A DNA stretch of 64,000 bases from Sulfitobacter sediminilitoris (GTDB taxonomy: Bacteria > Pseudomonadota > Alphaproteobacteria > Rhodobacterales > Rhodobacteraceae), in contig NZ_JAABNT010000002.1 in NCBI RefSeq assembly GCF_010667575.1, forward strand, positions 62,001 through 126,000, given 5' to 3'. The position numbers were made by a program, and so were the translations under genes. The stretch's first letter is position 1; each line of letters opens with the position of its first letter. The notes under the pieces were generated by a model that saw only the letters and a list, made by a program, of their open reading frames with translations, was not told the DNA's origin and did no database searches. Of this stretch, positions 8,267-18,044 are shown piece after piece.

Positions 8267-9544
8267 CTACAGCGCCCGCAACCTTTCAAGGACCGCCAGT
8301 GATGGATAGCCGTCGGGCAGAAGCCCGTTGGCGAGCTGAAAGCGACGCACAGCGTTGATCGTCAGTGGTCCCATTTTGGCGTCGATCTTTACAGTGTCGA
8401 ATCCGGCAGCAGTCAGGCGTTTCTGCAACTCGATCCGCTCATCCTTGGTCAGCGCGCGCAGGCGGCGGGGCCAGCTGTGTTCAATGGCGGGCCCTCCGCT
8501 GATCCGGTCGCTTAGATGACCAACGCCAATAACGTAAGCATCCGCTGAATTGTATTTCTCAAGCACCGCGAAATTTGAGAAAATCATAAAGGCCGCCCCT
8601 TCAGCACCGCCGGGCAGCAGGATCGAAGCAACGCCGTGAGCGTCGTCGAATGCCCCGCTTACCGGCTTCACGCCGATGGCCGCCCATGTGCTGGGCAACC
8701 TCAGGTCTTCGCGATCTGCGCGCGTGTAATCAAAGCCGTCGGGCAAACGGACTTCGACACCCCAAGGCTGCCCTTTCGTCCAGTTGAAATGGCTCAGGTA
8801 CGCCCCTGTTGATGCCAGCGCGTCGGTCGGATCATCCTCCCAGATGTTGCGTTTACCATCACCATTGAAATCGACCGCGTAGGTCTGAAAAGAGGACGGC
8901 ATAAACTGCGTGTGCCCCATCGCCCCGGCCCAGCTGCCGGTCAGCTGTGACGGCGTGGTGTCACCGCTTTGCAGAATGCGCAGTGCCTGCACCAACTCGT
9001 TCTCAAAGAAATCTGCCCGCCGCGCATCATAGGCCAGCGTGGTCAGTGCATTGATGATATCGATGCTGCCACGAAAGGTACCATAAGCGCTTTCAAGACC
9101 CCAGATCGCGACAATGACTTCTTTTTCCACACCGTAACGCGCTTCAATGCGTGACAGCGTGCTGTCCCACTGCGCCAATGCCGTGCGCCCGTTTGCAATT
9201 CTCAGGTCAGAGACCGCCGTATCCAGATAGTCCCAGATCGTCTTGGTGAACTCCGCCTGATTGCGGTCGCGTTTGATGATCTCGCTGTCATAGGTGACCT
9301 GGGACATCGTCTGGTCGAAAATGCGCGCCTCAATCCCTTTGGCCAACGCTCGCGCACGGAACCCCTGAACCCAATCGGTCAATCCCTTGTCCGCCTGGAC
9401 CTCGGCTTCGGCAGCAATCAAGGTGATCTGCATGTTTCTTTGTGAAGGCCTGATTGATGTCTCAGGCCCGGTGGCCCAGCCAGGCCCGGTTGTGCAGGCC
9501 AGCACAAGCCAAGCCGCGATAAAAGATCGCCATTCCATGACCAA
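8267..9544 (-). CDS. Lytic murein transglycosylase, MltB family, with C-terminal peptidoglycan-binding domain
   Basis: 425-residue periplasmic enzyme that cleaves the glycan strand of peptidoglycan to a 1,6-anhydro product. A signal peptide covers about residues 1-25 (FIAAWLVLACTTGPGWA). The Cys in it raises the possibility of a lipoprotein, but the lipobox is poor. The SLT_2 domain has the catalytic Glu in VAIWGLESAYGTFRG, followed by GHTQFMPSSFQTYAVDFNGDG, a typical MltB stretch. A three-helix peptidoglycan-binding domain occupies the last 60 residues (AKMGPLTINAVRRFQ). It is a single gene with its own terminator. Confidence 0.92.
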   Translation of the reverse strand: MVMEWRSFIAAWLVLACTTGPGWATGPETSIRPSQRNMQITLIAAEAEVQADKGLTDWVQGFRARALAKGIEARIFDQTMSQVTYDSEIIKRDRNQAEFTKTIWDYLDTAVSDLRIANGRTALAQWDSTLSRIEARYGVEKEVIVAIWGLESAYGTFRGSIDIINALTTLAYDARRADFFENELVQALRILQSGDTTPSQLTGSWAGAMGHTQFMPSSFQTYAVDFNGDGKRNIWEDDPTDALASTGAYLSHFNWTKGQPWGVEVRLPDGFDYTRADREDLRLPSTWAAIGVKPVSGAFDDAHGVASILLPGGAEGAAFMIFSNFAVLEKYNSADAYVIGVGHLSDRISGGPAIEHSWPRRLRALTKDERIELQKRLTAAGFDTVKIDAKMGPLTINAVRRFQLANGLLPDGYPSLAVLERLRAL

Positions 9545-9604
9545 TTCCGTTCTCGATTACTGCTCGGTCACAGCCTACTCTGGTAACGGTTTTGGAAAAA
9601 CCCC

Positions 9605-10324
9605 TCAGTCCTCCGCCGTGCGACGTTCCGCCCGTTCCAGAGCTTCTGCGCGCAATCTGGCGGTATAATCGCGCAACATCGGGACGCGTCGGGGTCGAAA
9701 GCTCCGACCGGTGCGTTCCAGATCATCCATGCGATCCAGACGGAAGGCGCGAAAATCACCGCGCAGATGACACCACGCCATCAGCATATTGGTATCCTGC
9801 ATGTAGACAATCCCCAGTGGATCAACCTCGCGCGTTGTCTCGGCACCCTTGGCATCAACATAGGTAAATCGCACTGTTTCCTCCTCCCATGTCGCGGCGC
9901 GCAGCGCAGCCACGTTGATGCGCGGTGGGTCGGGTCGAAAGAAACGCCGGGCGTCCAGAATGGCGTGCTGTAACCGATGCGCCTGCCGGGGAGGGACGCG
10001 GGCGGTCAATTTGGCCAGCGCAGAGTCCGCAGCCTTTGCCAGCGCCGGATCCCCGATCACCGCAACGTTCCGCAGGCCCAGAACCAGCGCTTCCAGCTCA
10101 TCATTTTCGAAACCGAGCGGCGGCAGAGCGGCATCTTCGATTAAGGTATAACCAAAACCTGCCTCACCGTCGATCACCGCTCCGAGCCCTCGGAGTGCAT
10201 CGATATCTCGGTAAACGGTACGCAATGACGTACCCATCTCATCGGCCAGTTGAACTGCCCTGACCGGCGCAGGTAACCGGCGCAGGGTGGTCATCATCTG
10301 AAAAAGACGGTGTGTTCTGGTCAT
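9605..10324 (-). CDS. HTH/WYL-domain transcriptional regulator, YafY type
   Basis: 239-residue regulator. The N-terminal DeoR-like helix-turn-helix covers residues 1-60 (LADEMGTSLRTVYRDIDALRGLGAVID). The WYL domain follows from about residue 140, with a recognisable VDPLGIVYMQDTNMLMAWCHLRGDFRAFRLDRM segment split over its beta strands. WYL domains are thought to bind nucleic acid or small ligands. No operon partner is evident: the nearest gene on the same strand upstream is rnr, 280 bases away. Confidence 0.88.
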   Translation of the reverse strand: MTRTHRLFQMMTTLRRLPAPVRAVQLADEMGTSLRTVYRDIDALRGLGAVIDGEAGFGYTLIEDAALPPLGFENDELEALVLGLRNVAVIGDPALAKAADSALAKLTARVPPRQAHRLQHAILDARRFFRPDPPRINVAALRAATWEEETVRFTYVDAKGAETTREVDPLGIVYMQDTNMLMAWCHLRGDFRAFRLDRMDDLERTGRSFRPRRVPMLRDYTARLRAEALERAERRTAED

Positions 10325-10604
10325 GGCGGAAGGCTATGCGATGCTGACAGGATATGACAGCACCGGCCGCTGGAACTCTTGCAGCCACCAATCATCAAGA
10401 TGCCATGGTCGGTTTGCTCGCATCCTTCAAGCGAATGGCAAAGTAATCCCGGGCAAGTCCGATATCCGAGCTTAGCGTGAAGGCTCCGGCACTGATTCTT
10501 ACTGCCTGCCGGACGTTGAGCCGCTCGTGCATTCATCCGCATGGCCAAAGACAATGTTCTTTGTCGCTACATCAACCGCGCAAGCGATGCGATGGCGCCA
10601 CCTG
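10325..10604. other. 280-base gap between rnr and the WYL regulator
   Basis: I see no convincing gene. One 45-codon minus-strand frame (10395-10532) has coding-like composition but no clear ribosome site and no recognisable family. It may be the remnant of a lost gene. Confidence 0.3.
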
Positions 10605-12860
10605 TCAGCGGCGCGTCCGTGAAACCTTGCGCTTGATCTTGTCCTTCTTGCGCTTGCCCTTTGCCGATTTCCGGCGGGGCGAACGCCCTGCGGGCGACTG
10701 TCGCCCTTGCGGCACCTTCGCCCCTTCAAGTTCCAGCAATTCCAGCGCGATACCACCGGTAACCGGCACCGCCTCTGCCAGCCGCACCGTTACACGCTGA
10801 CCTAGACTGATCACCATGCCGGTATCGGCTCCCATCAGTGATTGAGTCTCACCGTCGTAATGAAAATACTCGTTCCCGATTGACCGCATAGGCAGAAGCC
10901 CGTCCGCGCCGGTTTCATCAAGTTTCACAAAAACGCCGAACCGGGCGATGCCACTGACACGGCCCTGAAATTCATTGCCAACCCGTTCCGAAAGATAGGA
11001 TGCCAGGTACCGATCAGTCGTGTCCCGCTCAGCCATCATGGAGCGACGTTCGGTGTCTGAAATATGTGCGCCTGTCTGTTCGAGCGCATCGTAGTCTTCG
11101 GGCCGCAAACCGTCCTTGCCCCAGCCGTGCGCAGTGATCAACGCGCGGTGCACGATCAGGTCGGAATAGCGCCGAATAGGAGAAGTGAAATGCGCATAAG
11201 ACCGCAGGGCCAGACCAAAGTGGCCAGTGTGTTGCGGGCCATAGTAGGCCTGGGTCATTGAGCGCAGGGTCGTGAGATTGATAAGTTCTGCGTCATCCGA
11301 TCCAGCGGCGTCATGCAAAAGCTTGTTAAGATGCGCGGTCTGCAGCACCTGCCCCTTTGCCAGCGTGAAACCAGCGGCCTCCGCTGTTTCGCGAAGGCTC
11401 TTGAGTTTTTCCTGCGTCGGCTCTTCGTGGATGCGGAACAGCAGAGGGACTTTCTTCGACAGAAGCGTCTCTGCGGCGGCGACATTCGCCAGCACCATGA
11501 ATTCTTCGATCAGGCGGTGTGCATCCAGTCGGTCCTTGAAGTTGATGGATTTGACCGTTCCATCCTCATCCAGCACCACACGCCGTTCCGGCAGGTCCAG
11601 ATCCAGCGGTTGCCGGGCATTTCGGGCTTTGACCAGCGCATGATAGGCGGCGTAGAGCGGCTTCAAAACAGGCTCTAACAAGGGGCCGCAGCGGTCATTC
11701 GGATTGCCATCAATGGCGTTCTGGACCTCTTCGTAATTGAGCGAGGCAGGGGAACGCATCAGGCCACGAACGAACTTGTGCGACAACTTGTTGCCCTTGG
11801 CATCTAGAACCATGCGGACCGCGATACAGGCACGCGGCACCCCCTCGTGCAGTGAACAAAGATCACCGGACAGCCGATCAGGAAGCATCGGTACGACGCG
11901 ATCCGGGAAGTACGTCGAATTTCCCCGCTTGCGTGCTTCACGGTCCAACGCAGAACCGGGTGTCACATAGGCCGCCACATCCGCAATCGCGACCCAGACC
12001 ACATGGCCGCCTTCGTTCTTGGGATCTTCGTCCGCATGGGCATAGCAGGCGTCGTCGTGATCCCGCGCATCGGACGGGTCAATGGTGATCAGCGGCAGGT
12101 CGCGCAGGTCTTCGCGGCCTTTTAGTCCCACAGGCTTGGCACGGTCAGCCTCGGCAATCACGTCATCGGGGAATTCGTCCGGTATGCCGTGTTGATGAAT
12201 GGCGATCAGCGATACCGCCTTGGGTGCTGAAGGGTCGCCCAGCCGTTCGATGATCCGCGCCTTGGGCAAGCCCATACGGCCCTTTGGCCCCGCCTGCTCG
12301 CCCTCGACCAGTTCGCCATCCTTGGCACCGTGTGTCGCCCCTTCGGCTACGATCCATTCGCGGTCGAGCCCCTTATCAATGGGGACGATACGCCCGCCTT
12401 CCGACTTCTTGCGAAAGATGCCTAGCAGCTTCTTGGGGTTGGTTCCGATCCGCCGTATCAGCCGGGCTTCGTAGTGATGGTCTTCATTCTTGACCACCGT
12501 CAGCCGCGCAAGGATGCGGTCACCTTCGCCCAGCGCCGGATCAGAGGCGCGTGGGATAACCAGCACAGAGGGTTCCTTACCTTCGCCGTGCCATTCCATC
12601 GGTTTGGCAAAGAGGTCGCCCTGCGAATCCGGCCCGGTCACCAGCAAGACCGATACCGGCGGCAGGCGATCCGGATCCTGGTAGCTGCGCTTGCGCTTTT
12701 CCAGATGGCCTTCTTCTTCCAGCTCTTTCAGCACGCGCTTGAGATCAATACGCGCAGCCCCCTTGATGCCAAAAGCCTTGGCGATATCGCGCTTGGCGGT
12801 CAGCGTGGGGTTCTGCTCGATCCATTCGAGGATTTCGGCGCGTGTAGGTATTTTGCTCAT
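10605..12860 (-). CDS. rnr: Ribonuclease R
   Basis: 751-residue 3'-5' exoribonuclease that degrades structured RNA. It carries an N-terminal winged-helix region (residues 1-60), cold-shock-like OB folds, and the RNB catalytic domain with the metal-binding Asp cluster in ITIDPSDARDHDDAC. The segment HFTSPIRRYSDLIVHR is diagnostic of the family. An S1 domain follows (residues about 640-715), then a strongly basic tail (GKRKKDKIKRKVSRTRR). The start overlaps the upstream DUF2064 gene by four bases, making it the last gene of a four-gene coupled run with dapE. It is about 60 residues shorter than E. coli RNase R, which is normal for alphaproteobacteria. Confidence 0.97.
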   Translation of the reverse strand: MSKIPTRAEILEWIEQNPTLTAKRDIAKAFGIKGAARIDLKRVLKELEEEGHLEKRKRSYQDPDRLPPVSVLLVTGPDSQGDLFAKPMEWHGEGKEPSVLVIPRASDPALGEGDRILARLTVVKNEDHHYEARLIRRIGTNPKKLLGIFRKKSEGGRIVPIDKGLDREWIVAEGATHGAKDGELVEGEQAGPKGRMGLPKARIIERLGDPSAPKAVSLIAIHQHGIPDEFPDDVIAEADRAKPVGLKGREDLRDLPLITIDPSDARDHDDACYAHADEDPKNEGGHVVWVAIADVAAYVTPGSALDREARKRGNSTYFPDRVVPMLPDRLSGDLCSLHEGVPRACIAVRMVLDAKGNKLSHKFVRGLMRSPASLNYEEVQNAIDGNPNDRCGPLLEPVLKPLYAAYHALVKARNARQPLDLDLPERRVVLDEDGTVKSINFKDRLDAHRLIEEFMVLANVAAAETLLSKKVPLLFRIHEEPTQEKLKSLRETAEAAGFTLAKGQVLQTAHLNKLLHDAAGSDDAELINLTTLRSMTQAYYGPQHTGHFGLALRSYAHFTSPIRRYSDLIVHRALITAHGWGKDGLRPEDYDALEQTGAHISDTERRSMMAERDTTDRYLASYLSERVGNEFQGRVSGIARFGVFVKLDETGADGLLPMRSIGNEYFHYDGETQSLMGADTGMVISLGQRVTVRLAEAVPVTGGIALELLELEGAKVPQGRQSPAGRSPRRKSAKGKRKKDKIKRKVSRTRR

Positions 12861-13465
12861 GTAATGGAGTTAGCACGCGACCCCGTGCGCGTCATGAGCA
12901 AATCGTCACCGTTGTCCACGTCCCGCAAAGTGGCGACCCTGGCGATACGATAGTCGGGCAATGTGGCCATACTGTCGGCAAGTGCCTGTTTCGTAGACCA
13001 GCGAACGCCTTTGAAAATGCCGTGCGGCTGGCGGCGCGGATGCTTCAGCCCCACCAGCCAATAGCCGCCGTCCGGGGCCGGCCCAAAGACAGCATCGTTT
13101 TGGCCGAGCACTTTGAAAGCCTCCCAAATATGGCTCCGTTGAATGCCGGGAATATCGGCGCCGATTACACAGGCTGAACCGCCCTCGACACTGCACAGCA
13201 TCCGCGCCATCCGCGCACCCAGATCGCCGCCGCCCTGCCCCCAACGCGGCAGATGGGCAGGCCATACCCGGCTTTGCACTCCTTCCACGTCCGGAGAAAC
13301 GGCAAGAACCACCTGCCATCGCGGGTCTTCGATCCGCCGCAACAAGGTGCTGACCTGATGGCGAAACCACCATGCCGCCGGAACAAGCCCGATGTCCTTT
13401 CCCAGCCGGGTCTTCACGCGCCCCGGATGCGGTTCCTTGACCATCACGATCAGCGTGCGGTTCAT
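12857..13465 (-). CDS. DUF2064 / TIGR04282-type glycosyltransferase-like protein
   Basis: 202-residue protein of the GT-A fold family that some genomes annotate as a glycosyltransferase. The N-terminal MVKEPHPGRVKTRLG is the family nucleotide-sugar loop, GADIPGI carries a DXD-like acidic pair, and FGPAPDGGYWLVGL is the most conserved block. It overlaps GNAT (13462) and rnr (12860) by four bases each. Its substrate is unknown. The family name mentioning arsenosugars comes from other organisms and should not be transferred here without an ars context, which is absent. Confidence 0.8.
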   Translation of the reverse strand: MNRTLIVMVKEPHPGRVKTRLGKDIGLVPAAWWFRHQVSTLLRRIEDPRWQVVLAVSPDVEGVQSRVWPAHLPRWGQGGGDLGARMARMLCSVEGGSACVIGADIPGIQRSHIWEAFKVLGQNDAVFGPAPDGGYWLVGLKHPRRQPHGIFKGVRWSTKQALADSMATLPDYRIARVATLRDVDNGDDLLMTRTGSRANSIT

Positions 13466-13878
13466 AGGTCACGGACCGTATCGCGGTGGTCGATGCCTGC
13501 ATCGTCAAAGACCGGACCCGTCGCCACGAAACCCAGCCTTTCATAGAACCGGAGGGCATGGACCTGCGCGCCGAGCTTGGCTGTGGTTGCTTTGCCCGTC
13601 GCCACCTCAAGCGCCTTGCGGATCAGATCAGCGCCCAACCCAGTGCCGCGGTAGGGGCGCAGAACGCAGACCCGGCCGATCTTGGCCGTATCCCCTTGGA
13701 TCGTGATCCGCGCTGTGCCGGCTGGTGCATCGTCCACAAACGCAATCAAATGCAGGCTTTGTCCGTCAAGATCGTCGATCTCATCCGCCTCCGAGACACC
13801 CTGCTCATCAATGAATACTTCGCGGCGCAGCCTGAGGCATGTTGCGATATCGTCAGTGACCTCGATGCGCCACATCAT
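13462..13878 (-). CDS. GNAT-family N-acetyltransferase
   Basis: 138-residue acetyltransferase with the acetyl-CoA binding motif A as [19 protein letters not shown] and a downstream [15 protein letters not shown] segment typical of the fold. The N-terminal [17 protein letters not shown] block resembles YjcF/ElaA-like members. It overlaps dapE upstream and the DUF2064 gene downstream by four bases each. The acetyl acceptor is unknown. Confidence 0.85.
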   Translation of the reverse strand: MMWRIEVTDDIATCLRLRREVFIDEQGVSEADEIDDLDGQSLHLIAFVDDAPAGTARITIQGDTAKIGRVCVLRPYRGTGLGADLIRKALEVATGKATTAKLGAQVHALRFYERLGFVATGPVFDDAGIDHRDTVRDL

Positions 13879-15020
13879 GTAAAGTAGTCGCGCAGGATAC
13901 GCCCGTAGATCGCCTTGAGCTGATGAATGTGCTCGACCCTCACATGTTCATCCACCTGATGCATGGACTGCCCGACAAGGCCGAATTCGACCACAGGGCA
14001 ATGCGATTTGACGAACCGTGCGTCAGAGGTGCCGCCAGTGGTGGAAAGCTCGGGCGTGACTCCAGTCTCTGCCTCCACGGCGCTCGCCACGAGTGTAGAT
14101 AGTTCACCGGGAGGAGTGATGAAACTTTCGCCGGAAATCTTGATGTCCATCTCGATCACCACGCCGAATTCCTGCCTGACTTTCTCTGTCTCCTGCTCAA
14201 GCCATTGGGTCAGGCTTGCCCCGCTGTGCTGGTCGTTGAACCGGATATTGACGCAGGATGTGCATGAAGCAGGGATCACGTTGTTCGCCGGGTTGCCCGT
14301 GTCCATTGTGACCACAGCCAGCGTTGATGGATCAAAATGTTCCGTCCCCTGATCCAATTCATGCGACGCAAGCCTGTCCATCAGCCGCACCATCGCTGGA
14401 AGCGGATTTTTGGCCCGATGCGGATAGGCGGAATGACCTTGCTTGCCGATTACCTTGAACCACGCTGTCATTGACCCGCGCCGCCCGATCTTGATCATCT
14501 CGCCCATTCTTTCAGGGCAGGTCGGCTCACCGACCAGACAAACATCCATGCGTTCGCCGTTCTGTTCCATGTATTCCAACAGCGCCGTCGTGCCGTCCAC
14601 CGCATCGCCTTCCTCGTCCCCGGTGATGGCAAGGATCACGGAACCATCGGGCGGCGTGTCGGTCACGAAATCGACGGCAGCAGCGGCGAATGCTGCGACC
14701 CCCGATTTCATATCTGTGGTGCCCCGCCCATACATCACGCCGTCTTTTATTTCGGCACCGAAGGGGGGCATTGACCAATCCGCCTCATTCCCAATTGGCA
14801 CCACGTCCGTGTGTCCATTGAACCCAAAAGCGCGGGTGTTCCCCTTGTTGCCCCAGCGCGCAAAGAGGTTCCGAATGCCGCCCCTATCGGCCCAGGCGCA
14901 GTTAAAGCCGGCATCGCTGAGCAGGGTTTCCAAGATCTCGAGTGCGCCATCATTTGCCGGGGTGACAGAGGCACAGCGCACCAGTTTGGCAGTCAGGTCT
15001 ACGGGGTCAATGGGGGCCAT
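13875..15020 (-). CDS. dapE: Succinyl-diaminopimelate desuccinylase
   Basis: 381-residue zinc hydrolase of the M20 family that removes succinate from N-succinyl-LL-diaminopimelate in the lysine and meso-DAP pathway. Metal and catalytic residues are visible in [10 protein letters not shown] (His, Asp), RGTTDMKSG (Asp), [10 protein letters not shown] (catalytic Glu-Glu) and the C-terminal [13 protein letters not shown] (His). The dimerisation lid includes [15 protein letters not shown]. It heads the coupled run dapE-GNAT-DUF2064-rnr. The partner enzyme gene dapD lies 4 kb away in the same window. Confidence 0.96.
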   Translation of the reverse strand: MAPIDPVDLTAKLVRCASVTPANDGALEILETLLSDAGFNCAWADRGGIRNLFARWGNKGNTRAFGFNGHTDVVPIGNEADWSMPPFGAEIKDGVMYGRGTTDMKSGVAAFAAAAVDFVTDTPPDGSVILAITGDEEGDAVDGTTALLEYMEQNGERMDVCLVGEPTCPERMGEMIKIGRRGSMTAWFKVIGKQGHSAYPHRAKNPLPAMVRLMDRLASHELDQGTEHFDPSTLAVVTMDTGNPANNVIPASCTSCVNIRFNDQHSGASLTQWLEQETEKVRQEFGVVIEMDIKISGESFITPPGELSTLVASAVEAETGVTPELSTTGGTSDARFVKSHCPVVEFGLVGQSMHQVDEHVRVEHIHQLKAIYGRILRDYFT

Positions 15021-15303
15021 CGGCGCTCCTTTTCAGTGAACTTTCGGGCAACAACCCTTTTTTGTGGCGAAAAGAGCGCGGTGCCAAGGGCGCAATGCAA
15101 ACAAATACTTAACAGAAGCCCGCCGTGCTGGTAGCTTTGTGGCAATAATATGGCCCGAGGCAGGGCGTCAGCAGTATCGCAGTTCAAATGAGCACCTGAA
15201 AACAGGGCCCACCGATCTGCACCACTTCCGAACACAGGTAGGCGCATTGCGTCCTGCGCGTGTGCTGTGACCTGCAATCCGGGCCAATGGCTTGGGGCAA
15301 GAC

Positions 15304-16884
15304 ATGGTAGCAGCATCAGAGCTTCCGATTAGTACGGTACGTGAAGGTACGACCGCCATCGATATGGCGGAAATGATCTTTGGTAACGGGGTGACGGTCA
15401 CCGGAGCAACCTACTACGGCGATATTGACAGCGCTGGCACCTATTCCAACGGTGACGCAGTCGCGCCTGGTGTGGCACCAGGGGACACTGGCATCATTCT
15501 GTCCACTGGCAATGCAGAGGATTTCACCAACTCAAGCGGCCAGTCCAATCAGCGGACCAATACTTCGACCGATACGTCAGGCACCGATTACTTTGGTCAA
15601 TATAACAACGCCGCAAACGCCAGAACGTATGATGCCGCCACGCTGGACGTCGACTTTATCCCCGACAGCGACACCATGACGATGCAGTTTATCTTCTCAT
15701 CCGAGGAATATCCCGAGTTTGAGAATTCAATCTATCAGGACTTCGTCGGTGTCTGGGTCAACGGTGTGCTGGTACCCATGGACGTCGGGAACGGCGACGT
15801 GGACCCTGGCAACGTCAATACGTCCAACAACATCAACATGTACGTCAACAACCAGACGGACGATTACAATACCGAGATGGATGGTTTCACCATCACGCTC
15901 ACCCTGACGATGAACGTGATCCCGGACGAGGTAAACTCCATCCGGATCGCCATCGCTGACGTCGCGGACAATCAGTACGATTCAAATCTGCTGATCGCTG
16001 GCAATTCCCTGCAAAGCGATCTCATCGCCGTTTCCGACAACGTCGACCTGTTCCCGGACGGTGAAAAAGACATCGATGTTCTGAGCAATGACCTGAACGA
16101 CGGTCCCGGCACGCTGACCATCACACATATCAACGGGATCAGCGTTGTTGCGGGTGATACGATCACCCTGCCGACGGGTCAGACGGTACGGTTGAATGCG
16201 GACGGGACATTTACCGTCACCGGGGACGGCGACGTTGAAAATTTCAACTTCACCTATACGATCGATAACGGTGTCGATACGGATGTTGGCTTTGTTAATG
16301 CGACGGGGGTGCCCTGCTTTGTCGCCGGCACGATGATCGCAACCCCTGACGGGGAACGCGCGGCCGAAACGCTAAAGCCCGGCGATCTGGTGCTGACGCA
16401 GGACGACGGCCCACAACCCTTGCGCTGGATCGGCACGCGACAGGTTGCAGCGACCGGTGATTTTGCCCTGATCCACATCCGCGCCAACACATTTGGCGCG
16501 CATCGTGACTTGCTGGTCTCTCCACTGCACCGGGTGTTAATCCGGGACAATCTGGCGGAACTGCTCTTTGGCGAAGCCGAGGTGCTGGTTGCCGCGCGCG
16601 ATCTGGTGAACGACCGTTCCGTGAGCCGTCGTGCCGGGGGTGAGGTTACCTATGTCCACTTGCTGTTTGACCGCCATCAGGTTGTGTTCTCCGAAGGACT
16701 GGAGACGGAAAGCTTTTTGCCCGGTCCGCAGACGACCAAAAGCTTTGAGCGGGAGGTGGTCGAGGAGATCTGCGCAATATTTCCCGAAATCGACCCTGAG
16801 ACCGGCCAAGGCTATTCACCTTCAGCCCGCAGAACGCTGAAACGTTACGAGGCGGATCTTCTGCGCGCCTCAAAGGTGGCCTGA
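15304..16884 (+). CDS. Large secreted-type protein with choice-of-anchor L-like region and active-type Hint domain
   Basis: 526 residues. The N-terminal 220 residues resemble the choice-of-anchor domain of marine bacterial surface proteins: IILSTGNAEDFTNSSGQSN, then MTMQFIFSSEEYPEFENSIYQDFVGVWVNG, rich in Asp, Asn and Thr. A cadherin/Ig-like stretch follows (about 230-330). The C-terminal Hint domain starts at Cys338 in GVPCFVAGTMIATPDG and contains SPLHRVL with His409 and ends near FLPG. Hint domains can self-cleave at the Cys. No N-terminal signal peptide is present, so type I-like secretion is possible. ATG 15304 is preferred over a TTG at 15292 because of GGGGC upstream. The gene is followed after two bases by a second Hint gene. 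Confidence 0.82.
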   Translation: MVAASELPISTVREGTTAIDMAEMIFGNGVTVTGATYYGDIDSAGTYSNGDAVAPGVAPGDTGIILSTGNAEDFTNSSGQSNQRTNTSTDTSGTDYFGQYNNAANARTYDAATLDVDFIPDSDTMTMQFIFSSEEYPEFENSIYQDFVGVWVNGVLVPMDVGNGDVDPGNVNTSNNINMYVNNQTDDYNTEMDGFTITLTLTMNVIPDEVNSIRIAIADVADNQYDSNLLIAGNSLQSDLIAVSDNVDLFPDGEKDIDVLSNDLNDGPGTLTITHINGISVVAGDTITLPTGQTVRLNADGTFTVTGDGDVENFNFTYTIDNGVDTDVGFVNATGVPCFVAGTMIATPDGERAAETLKPGDLVLTQDDGPQPLRWIGTRQVAATGDFALIHIRANTFGAHRDLLVSPLHRVLIRDNLAELLFGEAEVLVAARDLVNDRSVSRRAGGEVTYVHLLFDRHQVVFSEGLETESFLPGPQTTKSFEREVVEEICAIFPEIDPETGQGYSPSARRTLKRYEADLLRASKVA

Positions 16885-16886
16885 GG

Positions 16887-17981
16887 ATGACTTGGCTTGC
16901 CCTATGTGATCACGATGAAAGACGGCTGTCCTTGCGCGGCCTTGGTACCGACAAGAAACCCGCTCCCTTAATGCAGGACGATCCCGGTGCGCTGCTTACA
17001 CGCGGTAGCATCGTCTTTGAGACGCGGCTGTCAGCGGATGGCCGTCCACAGGTTCTTTTTGCCTACAAGGATACGTACCCGCAGCTGCGGAGCCTGACAT
17101 TTCAGGCGATTCCCGGCGGCGGCATTGCAATGGTGCAGGTGCAGGGTGAGCACATCTGTCATGCTGCAATTTCACACGCCAAGGCCGGACGAACGGACGT
17201 CGCACGTATTACCTATGCGTGGGATGCGGATCACAATTGGGGTCGGATGGCGCTGGAAAAACCTGAAGAAACGCAGGTGACAAGCGTCTACGTCGAAAAC
17301 CCTTGCCCGCTGTCCTTGGAAGACATCCGGGGTCTGATGCTGGGCCGAAGTGATCAGACGTTTTCCACTGACATGGTATTTGCCGCGCTATCCGATCAGA
17401 TTGAGCCGGTGGGACCGATGCCAACGCTTTTGCCCGATACGCCGCTTGCGACACCTTGGGGGTACAAGCCCGCTGACAAGCTGCGGCGCGGGGATACGGT
17501 GCTGACGCGTGACGACGGGGTTGTACCGATCCTGCAAAAGGTCAAGCGCATGGTGCCCGCACGGGGCAGCTATCATCCGATCCGCCTGCGTGCCCCTTAC
17601 TTCGGGCTGCAACAGGACGTCATCGTATCCCCTGATCAGCGTCTGATCATCGATGGGCCAGAGGTTGAGTATCTGTTCGGTCAGGAAGCCGTGCTGGTTC
17701 CTGCCAGGCATCTGGTCAACGGGTTTGCCGCGCTGAAAGAGCCTTGCGGCCCAACGATCAGCTACACACAGTTGATTCTGCCGAGGCACGAAACACTGAT
17801 CGCTGCGGGTACCTGGGTCGAAAGTCTGTATATCGGTCGTATCCGTCGGAACAGTGAGCATCTTGTCGGCAGTCTACTGCACAGCTTTGACCGGTCTTTG
17901 CTGCCAGAGCATCCCCGCCCGGCCCATCATGTCCTGCGCTGGTACGATGCTATCCATCTTGCCCGCAGGCGTGCGGGATAA
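16887..17981 (+). CDS. Hint-domain paralogue lacking the catalytic Cys and His
   Basis: 364 residues. The first 160 residues form a beta-rich region I do not recognise with certainty (possibly LamG-like). Residues about 180-320 align with the Hint domain of the preceding protein: ATPWGYKPADKLRRGDTVLTRDDG against ATPDGERAAETLKPGDLVLTQDDG. At the position of the catalytic Cys there is Thr180 (PMPTLLPDTPLATP), and the conserved His of SPxHR is Gln251 (SPDQRLI). Self-cleavage is therefore unlikely. It starts two bases after the upstream gene stop and is almost certainly co-transcribed. It may act as a partner or as a structural remnant. Confidence 0.78.
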   Translation: MTWLALCDHDERRLSLRGLGTDKKPAPLMQDDPGALLTRGSIVFETRLSADGRPQVLFAYKDTYPQLRSLTFQAIPGGGIAMVQVQGEHICHAAISHAKAGRTDVARITYAWDADHNWGRMALEKPEETQVTSVYVENPCPLSLEDIRGLMLGRSDQTFSTDMVFAALSDQIEPVGPMPTLLPDTPLATPWGYKPADKLRRGDTVLTRDDGVVPILQKVKRMVPARGSYHPIRLRAPYFGLQQDVIVSPDQRLIIDGPEVEYLFGQEAVLVPARHLVNGFAALKEPCGPTISYTQLILPRHETLIAAGTWVESLYIGRIRRNSEHLVGSLLHSFDRSLLPEHPRPAHHVLRWYDAIHLARRRAG

Positions 17982-18044
17982 GGGCGCTTATTGAACTCAA
18001 TTCTGAAAAATATGGTAAGGTTTAGCCTAATCGCCTGTCACATC

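Noticed and set aside
10395..10532. A 45-codon minus-strand frame in the rnr/WYL-regulator gap
   Set aside because: No clear ribosome site and no recognisable family. Coding-like composition alone is not enough.
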